Origin: an uncultured Christensenella sp.
GTDB taxonomy: Bacteria; Bacillota; Clostridia; Christensenellales; UBA1750
Assembly (NCBI GenBank): GCA_905193155.1
Contig: CAJJNQ010000015.1
Coordinates: 1-54,066 of the forward strand
Reading direction: 5' to 3'
Length of the DNA: 54,066 bases
A program made the translations under genes and the position numbers. The notes under the pieces are model-generated. The model ran no database searches and was not told where the DNA came from. It saw only the letters and a program-made list of their open reading frames with translations. Shown in pieces: positions 40,211 to 48,585 of this stretch (positions within the stretch are counted from its first letter, which is position 1; every line of letters starts with the position of its first letter).

Positions 40211-40490
40211 AAAAGAGCCGCCCTCTCAATTCTTTGAGAAGGCGGCTCTGAACAAACCGCGGTACCACTTCTTTTCACCGGATTACTCCGGCCTCGCCTG
40301 GCAGAACCATCATTCTGCCGCACCCATGATAACGGGGGCTTCCGTCTTTTACTACCGAAATCCGAACGGATTCTTTCGCAAAGCAGCTCGGGGATGTATT
40401 CGCTCGGGAAAAGTCCGCACCCTGTTTCACCAACCCAGGGCTCTCTTCGGCGGCTTTTCGGGGCTACTTGTTCCCGTCTCAGCCTTTATT
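40211..40490 (-). ncRNA. T-box leader, tyrosine-specific (specifier UAC)
   Basis: The minus strand shows the T-box AAGUGGUACCGCGGU (about 40257-40271). It also has a stem I with GACGGGAAC on the 5' side and UCCC on the 3' side of the specifier loop, giving UAC followed by A at 40396-40398. A terminator AGAGCCGCC/GGCGGCUCU ends in a U run (40211-40250). In the same position in the serS leader stands UCC, so the reading frame of the specifier is consistent. Uncharged tRNA-Tyr should permit readthrough. Confidence 0.92.
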
Positions 40491-40496
40491 ACCAGC

Positions 40497-40525
40497 ATTA
40501 TACTCATCCCCCGCGCGTTTGTCAA
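40497..40525 (-). promoter_or_regulatory. consensus promoter of the Tyr T-box operon
   Basis: Perfect TTGACA (40520-40525), a 17-base spacer and perfect TATAAT (40497-40502); transcription starts a few bases before stem I. Confidence 0.95.
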
Positions 40526-40542
40526 CGCACCTTTTGAGAAAA

Positions 40543-41109
40543 TTACATTGCGGGTGACTGCGGCTTCTCGGGCTGCGCAGACGCTTCCGGCTCGGCGGTC
40601 ATGGTAGAGGCCATCATCATCGCAGTCTGCTCCTGACACTTTAGATCGCGCGCCGCCCTCACACCGGCGATCAGCGTCCACAGTACCCAGATATGGAAAA
40701 CCGCTTCAATGACGCTGGACGCATCGAATTCAAAGATCAGGAAGCCGAAGAGATATACCAGACAGTCCGCGCAAAACAACACCAGCGACGCGGTCATGAA
40801 CCCGCGCGCATTCTTTGAAAGGAACCAGAACAGCAGATACAGCCCGATATCGCATACGCCCACCGCAAGCGCACCGAGCCGCAGCACCGTACCCATGCCG
40901 AGATAATCGGCAAACTCATCCGCTATGATATAGAGATAGCTGGGAAAGGATGCTGAAAACAGAAACTGCGTGCTGCTGCGCATCACCAGCAGCAGCAAAT
41001 TGATCGCCGTCAGGACGACCACCAGCAAAAGGCTGCTTCTTGCCGACTGATAGCGCGTCTCCGGGCTGGACGGAACGCGCGCCCGAGCATCTTTTTTCTT
41101 TCCGAACAT
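40543..41109 (-). CDS. four-helix membrane protein of unknown function
   Basis: A 188-aa membrane protein I do not recognise. A basic N-terminus (MFGKKKDARARV) is followed by four hydrophobic segments (SLLLVVVLTAINLLLLV, VLRLGALAVGVCDIGLYLLF, ASLVLFCADCLVYLFGFLIF, VFHIWVLWTLIAGV) and an acidic, Met-rich C-tail of about 35 residues. GGAGGAGGAG precedes the ATG at 41109. It ends 18 bases before the Tyr T-box promoter, on the same strand. A weak promoter-like TGGTCA-N17-TATACT lies upstream. No role is suggested by context. Confidence 0.72.
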   Translation of the reverse strand: MFGKKKDARARVPSSPETRYQSARSSLLLVVVLTAINLLLLVMRSSTQFLFSASFPSYLYIIADEFADYLGMGTVLRLGALAVGVCDIGLYLLFWFLSKNARGFMTASLVLFCADCLVYLFGFLIFEFDASSVIEAVFHIWVLWTLIAGVRAARDLKCQEQTAMMMASTMTAEPEASAQPEKPQSPAM

Positions 41110-41240
41110 GGTTTTTTTCTCCTCCTCCGCTTTCCGGATTTTCATACACCCAAGTATAACATCCCCGTATACATTTGACCAGAAAAAAGATATAATATAG
41201 GCAGTTAAGAAATGCATTCTCTTTGAAAAGGAGTGTTTTG

Positions 41241-41972
41241 ATGATGACATACGTTTGGGCGCACCGCGGCGCTTCGGGTTACGCGCCGGAAAACACGCTG
41301 GAAGCCTTTGCCCTGGCCGACAAAATGAAGGCCGACGGCATCGAGCTGGACGTTCACCTCTCCAAGGACGGCGAAATCATCGTCACCCATGATGAAAACG
41401 TCCAGCGAGTCACCTGCGGCGTGGACGCGATGGTCAAGGACCTGACGTTGGCGGAACTGAAAAAGCTGGATGTTTACAACGGCATCGAGGGCTACCGCAA
41501 CGTGCGCATCCCGACGCTTCCCGAAGTGCTGGATTTCCTCAAGACCAACAATCTCTATCTGAACATCGAGCTTAAGACCGGCATCGTGCTCTACGACGGC
41601 ATTGAACAAAAGACCATTGACGCCGTGCGCGCCGCCGGTTTGCAGGATCGCGTGATCTATTCCTCCTTCAACCACTATTCGCTGATGCTGGTGCGCCAGA
41701 TCGACCCCGAGGCGCGCATCGGTCTGCTCTATTCCGAGGCACTGATCGAGCCGCACGCTTATGCGCAGCGCATCCACGCCAACGCCATCCATCCCTTCTA
41801 TCCCACGCTGATGGTGCCCGGGATGGTAGAAGGCTGCCTGAAAAACGGCATCGAAATCAACCCCTGGACGGTCAACGACGAGCAGGCCATGAAGCAGCTC
41901 AAATCGGTCGGCTGCCACGCGCTGATCACCAACTACCCGGACGTCTGCCGCAAGGTCGTAGGCGAGGATTGA
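41241..41972 (+). CDS. glycerophosphodiester phosphodiesterase
   Basis: A 243-aa GDPD-family TIM barrel that cleaves glycerophosphodiesters to glycerol-3-phosphate and an alcohol. The catalytic His pair and metal ligands are seen in HRGASGYAPENTLEAF and ELDVHLSKDGEIIVTHDE. There is no signal peptide, so it acts in the cytoplasm on phospholipid breakdown products. AAGGAG lies seven bases before the ATG at 41241; an upstream six-codon extension overlaps that site. It is followed by ldh 75 bases on. Confidence 0.93.
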   Translation: MMTYVWAHRGASGYAPENTLEAFALADKMKADGIELDVHLSKDGEIIVTHDENVQRVTCGVDAMVKDLTLAELKKLDVYNGIEGYRNVRIPTLPEVLDFLKTNNLYLNIELKTGIVLYDGIEQKTIDAVRAAGLQDRVIYSSFNHYSLMLVRQIDPEARIGLLYSEALIEPHAYAQRIHANAIHPFYPTLMVPGMVEGCLKNGIEINPWTVNDEQAMKQLKSVGCHALITNYPDVCRKVVGED

Positions 41973-42047
41973 TAATTTTTTAACGTTTGATTTTCCTCTT
42001 CCTGGGTTATCCTATAAGTGACCCCGAAAGGTAAGGAGGGACGTCAA

Positions 42048-43013
42048 ATGAGAAAACAGGGCAACAAAATCGTGGTCGTCGGCGCGGGTCAGGTGGGAGC
42101 CACCACGGCCTACACGCTGCTGGTCTCCGGGCTGGTATCGGATCTGGTGCTGATCGACTTAAATCAAAAAAAGGCGCAGGGTGAAGTGCTCGACCTGGCG
42201 CACGGCATACCGCTTTGCCCGCCTGCGGACATCAAGGTGGGCGATTATCCCGATTGCGAAAACGCCGATATCGTCGTGCTGACGGCGGGTGCAAACCAGA
42301 AGCCGGGCGAGACGCGCATGGATCTGACGCGCAAAAACATCGCTGTTTTCCGGCAGATCGTGCCGAAGGTGGTCAAATACGCACCGCACGCGATTCTGCT
42401 GGTGGTGACCAATCCCTGCGACGTGCTGACGTATGTGACCTGGAAGCTTTCCGGGCTTCCCGCCAATCAGGTCATCGGCTCGGGCACGGTGCTGGATACC
42501 TCGCGCCTGCGTTATCTGCTCTCGCAGCACACGGGCGTAGACCCGCGCAACGTGCACACCTATGTACTGGGCGAGCACGGCGACACGGAGCTGCCCGCCT
42601 GGAGCCTGACGAGCATCGCGGGCATGGGCATGGATGAATATTGCTCGCTCTGTGCCTCCTGCCAGGGCAGCCTTTCGCAGACCGTTCGGGCTGAATTTGA
42701 CGACAAGGTGCGTAACGCCGCTTATCGCATCATCGAGGGCAAAGGCGCAACCTTTTACGCCGTAGCGCTGGCGGTGCGCCGCATCGTCGAAGCCATCCTG
42801 CGCGATGAACAGTCGATCCTGACCGTCAGCTCGCTGCTGACCGGGCAGTACGGGCTGGACGGCGTGTGCCTGAGCCTGCCGTGCATCGTCGGTGTAAACG
42901 GCGTGGAGCAGGTGCTGCCTATCCACCTGAGCGATGAGGAAATGGCGCAGCTGCGCACCTCTGCCGACGCCATCCGCGCCGCAATCCGCCTGATGGACGA
43001 ACCTGTGGAATAA
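42048..43013 (+). CDS. ldh: L-lactate dehydrogenase
   Basis: A 321-aa NAD-dependent enzyme that reduces pyruvate to L-lactate to regenerate NAD+ in fermentation. The Rossmann motif is VVVGAGQVGATTAYTL, the coenzyme loop GANQKPGETRMDL has the Gln that selects pyruvate over oxaloacetate (malate dehydrogenase has Arg), NPCDVLTYV and the catalytic His in VLGEHGDTELPAWS follow. Length is normal. AAGGAGGG precedes the ATG at 42048. A long hairpin terminator follows the stop. Confidence 0.96.
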   Translation: MRKQGNKIVVVGAGQVGATTAYTLLVSGLVSDLVLIDLNQKKAQGEVLDLAHGIPLCPPADIKVGDYPDCENADIVVLTAGANQKPGETRMDLTRKNIAVFRQIVPKVVKYAPHAILLVVTNPCDVLTYVTWKLSGLPANQVIGSGTVLDTSRLRYLLSQHTGVDPRNVHTYVLGEHGDTELPAWSLTSIAGMGMDEYCSLCASCQGSLSQTVRAEFDDKVRNAAYRIIEGKGATFYAVALAVRRIVEAILRDEQSILTVSSLLTGQYGLDGVCLSLPCIVGVNGVEQVLPIHLSDEEMAQLRTSADAIRAAIRLMDEPVE

Positions 43014-43025
43014 ATTTCGATAAAC

Positions 43026-43060
43026 ACGAACCTGTGCAATTTTTTTGCACAGGTTCGTTT
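43026..43060 (+). terminator. terminator of ldh
   Basis: Perfect ACGAACCTGTGCAA/TTGCACAGGTTCGT hairpin with a T-rich loop, 12 bases after the stop. Confidence 0.85.
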
Positions 43061-43202
43061 CCTAATAGCATTGCTTCTGTCCATGCGGCTGCCGCCAAAT
43101 GTCACGGAACACATAGATTGGCAGATCGCAAGTCCGAAACACCGGGAGATCAACATTCTGTTTTGATTAGTTTTTGATGGAAAACCGACTCGAATCCTCC
43201 AA

Positions 43203-43245
43203 CATAAACCAAGCCCATCGGCCATGCCGATGGGCTTGGTTTATG
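43203..43245. repeat. 20-bp perfect inverted repeat with 3-base loop
   Basis: CATAAACC...CATCGGC and its exact complement are separated by CAT. It sits six bases after the ppx stop and could end that transcript, but neither strand has a proper U run. It may act as an RNA stabiliser or a protein site. Confidence 0.75.
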
Positions 43246-43251
43246 AAAATA

Positions 43252-44112
43252 TCATTCGACTCCCTTATAGGCCAGATAGCCCTTCAAATTGTCTCCCGTG
43301 CAGACGCATACCTTCGGACGATCCAGCACCGTCAGGCAGCGTTCAAGAATCAGCGCACCATGCGCAATGATGTCTGCGCGCTGCGGCTGCAGGCCCGGAT
43401 AGACGCGCCGTTCGGCGGGCAGCGGCCACAGCTCGTCCACCCAGGCGCTCACTCTCTCCCGCGTCAGGTCAAACCCGTTGATGCGCTGCGGGTCGTAAAC
43501 CGCCATGCGCTGCTCCATCGCCGCCAGCGTCGTGACCGTGCCTCCGATGCCCAAAAACGGCGCATCCTGCCATATTTCAAAAACAGACCGTTGGTCGGTA
43601 AAGAGCGCATCCAGCTCTTTTTCGGCTGTTTTCCGATCCAAGCCGAAACGATCCTTCAGCCGTACCGCGCCGATCTGCAAGCTTATGGCGCGCTGTACTT
43701 CCCGATCGCCCGCTACCAGCTCCGTGGATGCACCGCCGATATCAACCACGCAGGCACGTTTCCCGTCCGCCGCGCCCAAATAGGCCAGCTGCGCCTCCAC
43801 CTCACCCGGCAATATGTCGATCTTCACGCCGTATTTCTCCCAAACGGGGGCGAGCAGCGCTTCCGGGTTGCGCGCATCGCGCACCGCCGAGGTGGCAAAG
43901 GCGAAAACCTGCTCTGCGCCCGTTTCCCTCGCCAGGCGGCAGAACATACCGATGGCTTCCAGCGTCCGACGCACGGGTTCCGGCTGGAGCATCCGCTCCG
44001 CCACGCCCTGGCCGAGCCGCGTCGTTTCCAGCATCTGCTTTTCCGCTCCGTCTGCACGCAGCAAAAGCCGCACAGAGTTGCTGCCGATATCGATCACCGC
44101 CAAATTGCGCAT
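43252..44112 (-). CDS. ppx: Ppx/GppA family phosphatase
   Basis: A 286-aa protein with the N-terminal Ppx/GppA actin-like domain only, shorter than E. coli Ppx (about 510 aa) but like the short forms in other Clostridia. The phosphate loop is VIDIGSNSVRLLL at residues 6-18, the second VVDIGGASTELV, and GIGGTVTTLAAMEQ is the third. It hydrolyses polyphosphate or pppGpp. Its ATG lies about 18 bases after a terminator hairpin that ends the divIC operon, so it is either read through or has its own promoter. AAGGAG precedes the ATG. Confidence 0.92.
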   Translation of the reverse strand: MRNLAVIDIGSNSVRLLLRADGAEKQMLETTRLGQGVAERMLQPEPVRRTLEAIGMFCRLARETGAEQVFAFATSAVRDARNPEALLAPVWEKYGVKIDILPGEVEAQLAYLGAADGKRACVVDIGGASTELVAGDREVQRAISLQIGAVRLKDRFGLDRKTAEKELDALFTDQRSVFEIWQDAPFLGIGGTVTTLAAMEQRMAVYDPQRINGFDLTRERVSAWVDELWPLPAERRVYPGLQPQRADIIAHGALILERCLTVLDRPKVCVCTGDNLKGYLAYKGVE

Positions 44113-44130
44113 TTTTCTCTCCTTTGCATG

Positions 44131-44160
44131 AAAAAGCCGCTTCCCTTTCGGGCTGCGGCT
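44131..44160 (-). terminator. terminator after divIC
   Basis: AGCCGCAGCCC/GGGAAGCGGCT hairpin with a GAAA loop, then TTTTTC on the minus strand, starting at the divIC stop codon. Confidence 0.82.
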
Positions 44161-44588
44161 CAGTTGTTTCCCTCCGGATTGGGATCATCCGTCTGCTGCG
44201 GTTCCTTCATGTCGTCCGGTTGCGCCGCAGGCTCCGTTGTCGCCGTCGGTTCGACAGATGCGGCGGGCACCGCAGCGCTGCCCTGTGCAGCACCGTCCTC
44301 GCTTTCGACAAACTTGATCTCGCCCCGCTTGACGTACCCCAGTTCCCCGCGTGCCACGCGCTCGATGTAGGCATCAGTCTTGCTGAATTCCAAGTCGCTT
44401 TCCAGCGCGGCAGCCGTCAATCGCATCTCTTCCAGCTGGTTGTTCAGCTCGTCAATGCGCTGCTGCGCCGCATCAATGCTCTTTTGCTGCTGAAGATACG
44501 TCACGCCGTAGCCAACGGCCAGCAGCAGCGGAAACGCGAGCAATATCCAACGCACCGAAATCGCCGCTTTTTTGTTGCTTCCCGGCAT
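44160..44588 (-). CDS. divIC: septum formation initiator, DivIC/FtsB-like
   Basis: A 142-aa bitopic division protein. A short basic N-terminus is followed by one membrane helix (WILLAFPLLLAVGYGVTYL) and a coiled coil (QQRIDELNNQLEEMRLTAAALES), ending in the FtsB-type motif RVARGELGYVKRGEI. The last 45 residues are a Pro/Ala/Glu-rich tail that is longer than usual. DivIC joins FtsL and DivIB at the septum. The ATG at 44588 follows AAGGAGG. It lies in the conserved order yabP-yabQ-divIC. Confidence 0.9.
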   Translation of the reverse strand: MPGSNKKAAISVRWILLAFPLLLAVGYGVTYLQQQKSIDAAQQRIDELNNQLEEMRLTAAALESDLEFSKTDAYIERVARGELGYVKRGEIKFVESEDGAAQGSAAVPAASVEPTATTEPAAQPDDMKEPQQTDDPNPEGNN

Positions 44589-44646
44589 CACGCATCCTCC
44601 TTATCTATTGGATTTACCAAAATTATAGACAGGACAAACCGTCTTG

Positions 44647-44979
44647 TCAACCGTTGTCTGTCTCCTTTTTTCGTCGATAATTCCCTATTTTTCCAGCTGT
44701 CCAGCGAAAAAAACGGGAAACGGATGCGGCATAGAGAAACCAGCCCACCGCCGCGCCCAGCAGCACATAGGCCCGCAATCCGCTCATCTGCACCCGCTTC
44801 ATGCCCAAAAAGAGCAGCGCGCCCGCCCCGGCGGCAAACAGCGCGTCCGAAACCCACTCGCCTCGCCGCCCAAAGGCGCTTCCCGCCAGGCAGAACAAAT
44901 CGTACAGCATTGAAAGCCCCGCGCCTGCCGCCGTCATCCAGAGAAAGATGCGCGCCTGTCCCAGCGTTTCAAACAGCAT
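44647..44979 (-). CDS. yabQ: spore cortex biosynthesis protein YabQ
   Basis: A 110-aa membrane protein with about four hydrophobic segments. The start MLFETLGQARIFLWMTAAGA followed by SMLYDLF is the YabQ signature. It is needed for cortex formation in Bacillus. The ATG at 44979 follows GAGGGAG by about six bases, 11 bases after yabP. Its presence implies the organism, or its recent ancestor, forms endospores. Confidence 0.88.
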   Translation of the reverse strand: MLFETLGQARIFLWMTAAGAGLSMLYDLFCLAGSAFGRRGEWVSDALFAAGAGALLFLGMKRVQMSGLRAYVLLGAAVGWFLYAASVSRFFRWTAGKIGNYRRKKETDNG

Positions 44980-44989
44980 CGTTTCTCCC

Positions 44990-45295
44990 TCACTTGAACA
45001 GGCCGGAAAGGAATCCCTTTTTGCCCATTTTCGGCTCGTCGGCATATTCCAGCGCGAGGATGCGCCCCTCGGCCTCCAGCACACCGTCATCGAGATTCAG
45101 CTTGACGATGTGCAGCCCCTCCCCTGCCAGCACGATTGTGCCCAAATCGGTCAGCAGCACGATCTCCTCTTCATTGAAGGATTCCACATCCGCAACGCCC
45201 GTAAACGCAGCGGTTTCCCGGTTGCACAGTTCCACCGCATGCACGCGCCCACGCAGTGCGCGCGTCTTGTCCTCCTGCCCTTCCCGTCCGTTCAT
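44990..45295 (-). CDS. yabP: sporulation protein YabP
   Basis: A 101-aa soluble protein of the YabP/YqfC family. The fold is marked by GVADVESFNEEEIVLLTDLG, followed by GEGLHIVKLNLDDGVLEAEG. It acts early in sporulation with YabQ. AAGGAGG lies eight bases before the ATG at 45295; a longer frame includes untranslated leader. It is the first gene of the yabP-yabQ-divIC operon. A mother-cell sigma-E promoter is expected from the family but I could not identify one. Confidence 0.88.
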   Translation of the reverse strand: MNGREGQEDKTRALRGRVHAVELCNRETAAFTGVADVESFNEEEIVLLTDLGTIVLAGEGLHIVKLNLDDGVLEAEGRILALEYADEPKMGKKGFLSGLFK

Positions 45296-45338
45296 CCGCC
45301 ATCCCTCCTTGTATCTGATTTTTATGCTTTCCGGCGGC

Positions 45339-45369
45339 AAAAAAGCACTCCCGGCCGGGAGTGCTTTTT
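45339..45369. terminator. terminator between the peptidoglycan-binding gene and yabP
   Basis: Perfect palindrome AAAAAGCACTCCCGG/CCGGGAGTGCTTTTT, active on either strand; it ends the upstream transcript. Confidence 0.88.
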
Positions 45370-45389
45370 CTATTCAAATTACCGCTCGA

Positions 45390-46940
45390 TCAGCCCGCGT
45401 GGAAGGCTTCCTGAATGCGCGCCTGCATATCCTCGTTGACGCGGTTTCCGCCGTGCGTGCGGCTGTTGAGGAAATGAATGCAGAACTGACCGCTGAAATT
45501 GTTGCTGTTGATCCGCTGGCCGCCGTGGGGCATGCCGTTCATGGCGGCGGCATAGGTCACGCCGTCAAAGGTCAGCCAGATCGCGCGTGCGGACCACGTC
45601 CACTTGTAATCGAAGATCTCATACATGATGGCCGCATCCTCCGCGGTATAAGGCTCCGCGTCCAGATGATTCTGCCCGCCGTAGCGCGCGCAGCGGAAGG
45701 ACTTGCCGGTGATCACATCGGTGACGGTGAAGGTCTGACTGCGCTTGATGATGGAATCGATCTTGCCCGACCACCAGTCCTCCAGCACGATATCGCCGCG
45801 CACCTGCGTATCCTCGACCTTGCCGATATCGGTCGCGGGCGCGCCATCGTTGCCGTCGTCCACCTCTTCCGGAATCATGACGGAAGAATTATCCTTGTTG
45901 GAATCGTCGTTGACAATGGTCGAAGCCTTTTTCAGCAGCGTCATCGTGGCCTGGCCCACAACGCCGTCAGCGCTGAGGCTGTGATCCTTCTGGAAGGAAC
46001 GCACCGCCGCAGCCGTGGCCGAGCCGAAGAAGCCCGTCGCCTTGGTCTTGAGATAGCCTGCCTCGATGAGCAGCTCCTGCATCGCCTTCACATCATCTTT
46101 TTCATCGCCCTCGCGCAGCACGCCGGAAGAGGACGTGCTCGTCGAGGCGTTGGTGGAACCGCTTCCGCTCTTCTTTTCGAGTGCTTTGACTGTCGCGGGT
46201 CCTGCTACGCCGTCGGCGGAAAGCCCCGCCGCCTTCTGGAAGGACAACACCGCGTCCTTGGTTGCGGAGCCAAAGTAACCGGTTGCATCGGTCTTGAGGT
46301 AACCCAACTGGATCAGCATCTTCTGCAGGGACGTAACGTTTGATCCCTCGTCTCCCTTCTGCATGGAAGAGGAAGAAGCCGTGCTGCTGCTCTTATCGCC
46401 GGAGGACGAACCGCCCGCTGCGTTGGCGAGCGCCTTGAGCGTCGCGCTGCCCGCTAAGCCGTCGGCCGAAATGCCCTGCGCCTTCTGGAAGGCCTTGACG
46501 GCCTCGCGGGTGGCGGAACCGAACAGGCCGGTCGCATCGGTATCGAGATAGCCCAATTGAATCAGTTTTTTCTGCATCTCCTTGACCGCATCACCCTCAT
46601 CGCCCTTGCGCAGGGTCGAAGAAGAGGACGAAGAGGAAGAGGAGGAAGAGGATGCGGACGAAGAAGTCTTGCCCGAAATATCGAGATAGCGCGCCGCAAC
46701 ATAGCCCGTGCGCGAACCGTCCTTGACCTTGGCCCAATCGCCATCCACGCTCAGCACCGTGACGGTTTCGCCCTTTTTAACGGTGGAAAGCGCCGTTGAG
46801 GACGTTGATGCCTTCTGCCGCACCATCACCGACGAGGTTGCCGTGCCGGTGGCAGCATACGCCGTCAGCGTCGTGCAGACCATCGTCGCCGCAGCTACTG
46901 CAACAGCCGCCGCTTTTTTCCATGCTCCCGATCTATTCAA
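45390..46940 (-). CDS. secreted SH3/peptidoglycan-binding repeat protein with unknown C-terminal domain
   Basis: A 516-aa exported protein. A signal peptide (AAVAVAAATMVCTTLTAYA) ends near residue 29. An SH3b domain spans about 33-90, then a Ser-rich linker and three PG_binding_1 domains near 108-170, 190-255 and 275-338, each with a GDEGxxVxxMQxxLIxLGYL-type start. The last 140 residues form a domain I cannot name, with GQFCIHFLNSRTHGGN near 484-499, whose Cys and His could be catalytic. A TTG start at 46940 is chosen because AGGAGG lies eight bases upstream. It probably acts on the cell wall or spore cortex. Confidence 0.85.
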   Translation of the reverse strand: MNRSGAWKKAAAVAVAAATMVCTTLTAYAATGTATSSVMVRQKASTSSTALSTVKKGETVTVLSVDGDWAKVKDGSRTGYVAARYLDISGKTSSSASSSSSSSSSSSSTLRKGDEGDAVKEMQKKLIQLGYLDTDATGLFGSATREAVKAFQKAQGISADGLAGSATLKALANAAGGSSSGDKSSSTASSSSMQKGDEGSNVTSLQKMLIQLGYLKTDATGYFGSATKDAVLSFQKAAGLSADGVAGPATVKALEKKSGSGSTNASTSTSSSGVLREGDEKDDVKAMQELLIEAGYLKTKATGFFGSATAAAVRSFQKDHSLSADGVVGQATMTLLKKASTIVNDDSNKDNSSVMIPEEVDDGNDGAPATDIGKVEDTQVRGDIVLEDWWSGKIDSIIKRSQTFTVTDVITGKSFRCARYGGQNHLDAEPYTAEDAAIMYEIFDYKWTWSARAIWLTFDGVTYAAAMNGMPHGGQRINSNNFSGQFCIHFLNSRTHGGNRVNEDMQARIQEAFHAG

Positions 46941-47068
46941 AATGGTTTCCTCCTGAAAGCTCAAATTCCAACAAATGCCGGAACTTTTTCTACAAAACCA
47001 TTATATCGGCCGATTCGGGAGATTTCAACAAAATTGGGAAATGACAACAACTTCGTTACAAGTCAGAA

Positions 47069-48340
47069 TCAATCGTCGGGAGAAGCAAAAGCCTCCAATT
47101 TGGAAGAAAGCTTCTCGGTTTTTGCATCGCCGTGACGCACGAAAAGCATCGTGAGGAACGATACCGCAACGCACACCGCACCGTAAGGGAACAGCGTGTG
47201 ATACCCCGCGTTTTCCAGCAGGAAGCCGGAGAGGATGGGGGTAATAATCTGCGCCGCCATGGAGAAAGTATAATAGAAGCCCGTGTATTTTCCCACGTCC
47301 GCTCCCTTGGCAAGCTCCACTACCATGGGGTAGGAATTGACGTTGATGGCCGCCCAGGAGATACCCGCCAGCGCAAAGAGCGCAAACATACCGTAGTTGA
47401 AGGACCTAAAGAACACCGCCGCGCCGAAGGCAAGCGTCAACCCCGTCACGCCGCAGAGAATGGTCTTGCGCCGGCCGATGCGCTGGCTCAGCGCCGCTAC
47501 CGGCAGATAGGCGCAGATCGCCGCGGCCTGCGCGATGATCAGCGTGTAGGCAAACGCGCCGCCTGTAAGGCCCCAATAGGCCCTTGCATACTTGGAAAAC
47601 GCTGTCGTGACCGCGTTATACCCCATAAACCAGAAGAACACCGAGGCCAATATCAGCACCAGCGACCGCTTTTCGGGAGCGGAAAGACCGCGCTGCGGAA
47701 CGTTCTCCGCCCTCTCTTTCTCCTCAGGCTCATCCTTGACCGCCATTTTGTTTTCGCGGATGGTCAGCGCCAGGGTCGTCACCGAAACCACCATCACGAT
47801 GGCCGCAGCGGCAAACACGGCGGTGTAGTCAGGATTTTCGGTCTTGGGCACCATCACGGTGATGAAGCCCAGCGCCATCACACCGCCGACCGCGCCCATG
47901 AGGTTGATGATGGCGTTGCCCTTGGAGCGCAGCGGCTTGGGCGTCAGGTCCGGCATCAGCGCCACGGCGGGCGAGCGGTAAAGGCTCATCGAGAGCAGCG
48001 TCAGCGCCAGCGCCGCCATGAACAGCGGCAGATTTCTAGCCTTGGCCGAGACCGGCAGCAGCATCATAAACACCACCGCGCAGGCCGTGCCCGCCAATAT
48101 ATAGGGCATTCTGCGCCCCAATTTCGTGTAGGTCTTGTCGGAAAGCGCGCCCAGCACGGGCAGCAGGAACAGCGCCAGCACGTTATCCAGCGCCATGATC
48201 ACGCCGGAGAGCGTATCGCCGATGGCAAAGTCCTCCTTCAGGATCAAAGGGATGATGGAATCGTAGATCTGCCAGAACGTACAGATGGACAGGAACGCAA
48301 GCCCTGTCAGGATGGTTCGCTTGGTGTTGAGTTTCTGCAT
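47069..48340 (-). CDS. MFS transporter, SLC45/GPH-like (sugar type)
   Basis: A 423-aa major facilitator with 12 helices. The A-type motif after TM2 is GALSDKTYTKLGRRMPYILAG, in the style of sucrose/maltose symporters (SLC45) and GPH carriers, and RSPAVALMPDLTPKPLRSKGNA is typical of that group. It is divergent from glycogen phosphorylase and amylase, which fits import of maltose or maltodextrins; this is inference. GGAGG before the ATG lies in the palindrome GGAGGAACCTCC. Confidence 0.85.
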   Translation of the reverse strand: MQKLNTKRTILTGLAFLSICTFWQIYDSIIPLILKEDFAIGDTLSGVIMALDNVLALFLLPVLGALSDKTYTKLGRRMPYILAGTACAVVFMMLLPVSAKARNLPLFMAALALTLLSMSLYRSPAVALMPDLTPKPLRSKGNAIINLMGAVGGVMALGFITVMVPKTENPDYTAVFAAAAIVMVVSVTTLALTIRENKMAVKDEPEEKERAENVPQRGLSAPEKRSLVLILASVFFWFMGYNAVTTAFSKYARAYWGLTGGAFAYTLIIAQAAAICAYLPVAALSQRIGRRKTILCGVTGLTLAFGAAVFFRSFNYGMFALFALAGISWAAINVNSYPMVVELAKGADVGKYTGFYYTFSMAAQIITPILSGFLLENAGYHTLFPYGAVCVAVSFLTMLFVRHGDAKTEKLSSKLEAFASPDD

Positions 48341-48486
48341 GGAGGTTCCTCCTTGTTTTTAAGCCGGAAAAGCAGGCGCATCGCGCTGCGTTCCGGCATA
48401 TAGACTAATGCAGGACGGATTGTTCCGCTCTATGGCTTTTTTCGACATTGTTGAATGAAATGCTCTGTTTTTCACGCTATTTTTTC

Positions 48487-48515
48487 TTGTACCGCACTAT
48501 GGAATGTGCTAGAAT
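48487..48515 (+). promoter_or_regulatory. promoter of the glgP-amylase operon
   Basis: TTGTAC (48487-48492), a 17-base spacer and TAGAAT (48510-48515), about 70 bases before the glgP start. Confidence 0.7.
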
Positions 48516-48585
48516 CAAACGGAAAGCTGATGCAAGTATGAGCTGAATTCTGTTTTCGGGCAGATTTATGGAGGGAAAGAAAAGC

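Noticed and set aside
43728..46343. 871-codon plus-strand frame
   Set aside because: Passes antisense through ppx, divIC, yabQ, yabP and the peptidoglycan-binding gene, all of which have family signatures.
46066..46800. Possible CRISPR or satellite in the Ser-rich repeats
   Set aside because: The repeats encode PG-binding domains and a Ser linker with amino-acid-level, not base-level, regularity; no spacers are present.
48341..48360. GGAGGAACCTCC at the MFS start as a translational switch
   Set aside because: The stem would be only four base pairs with a four-base loop. It is noted on the gene but too weak to call.
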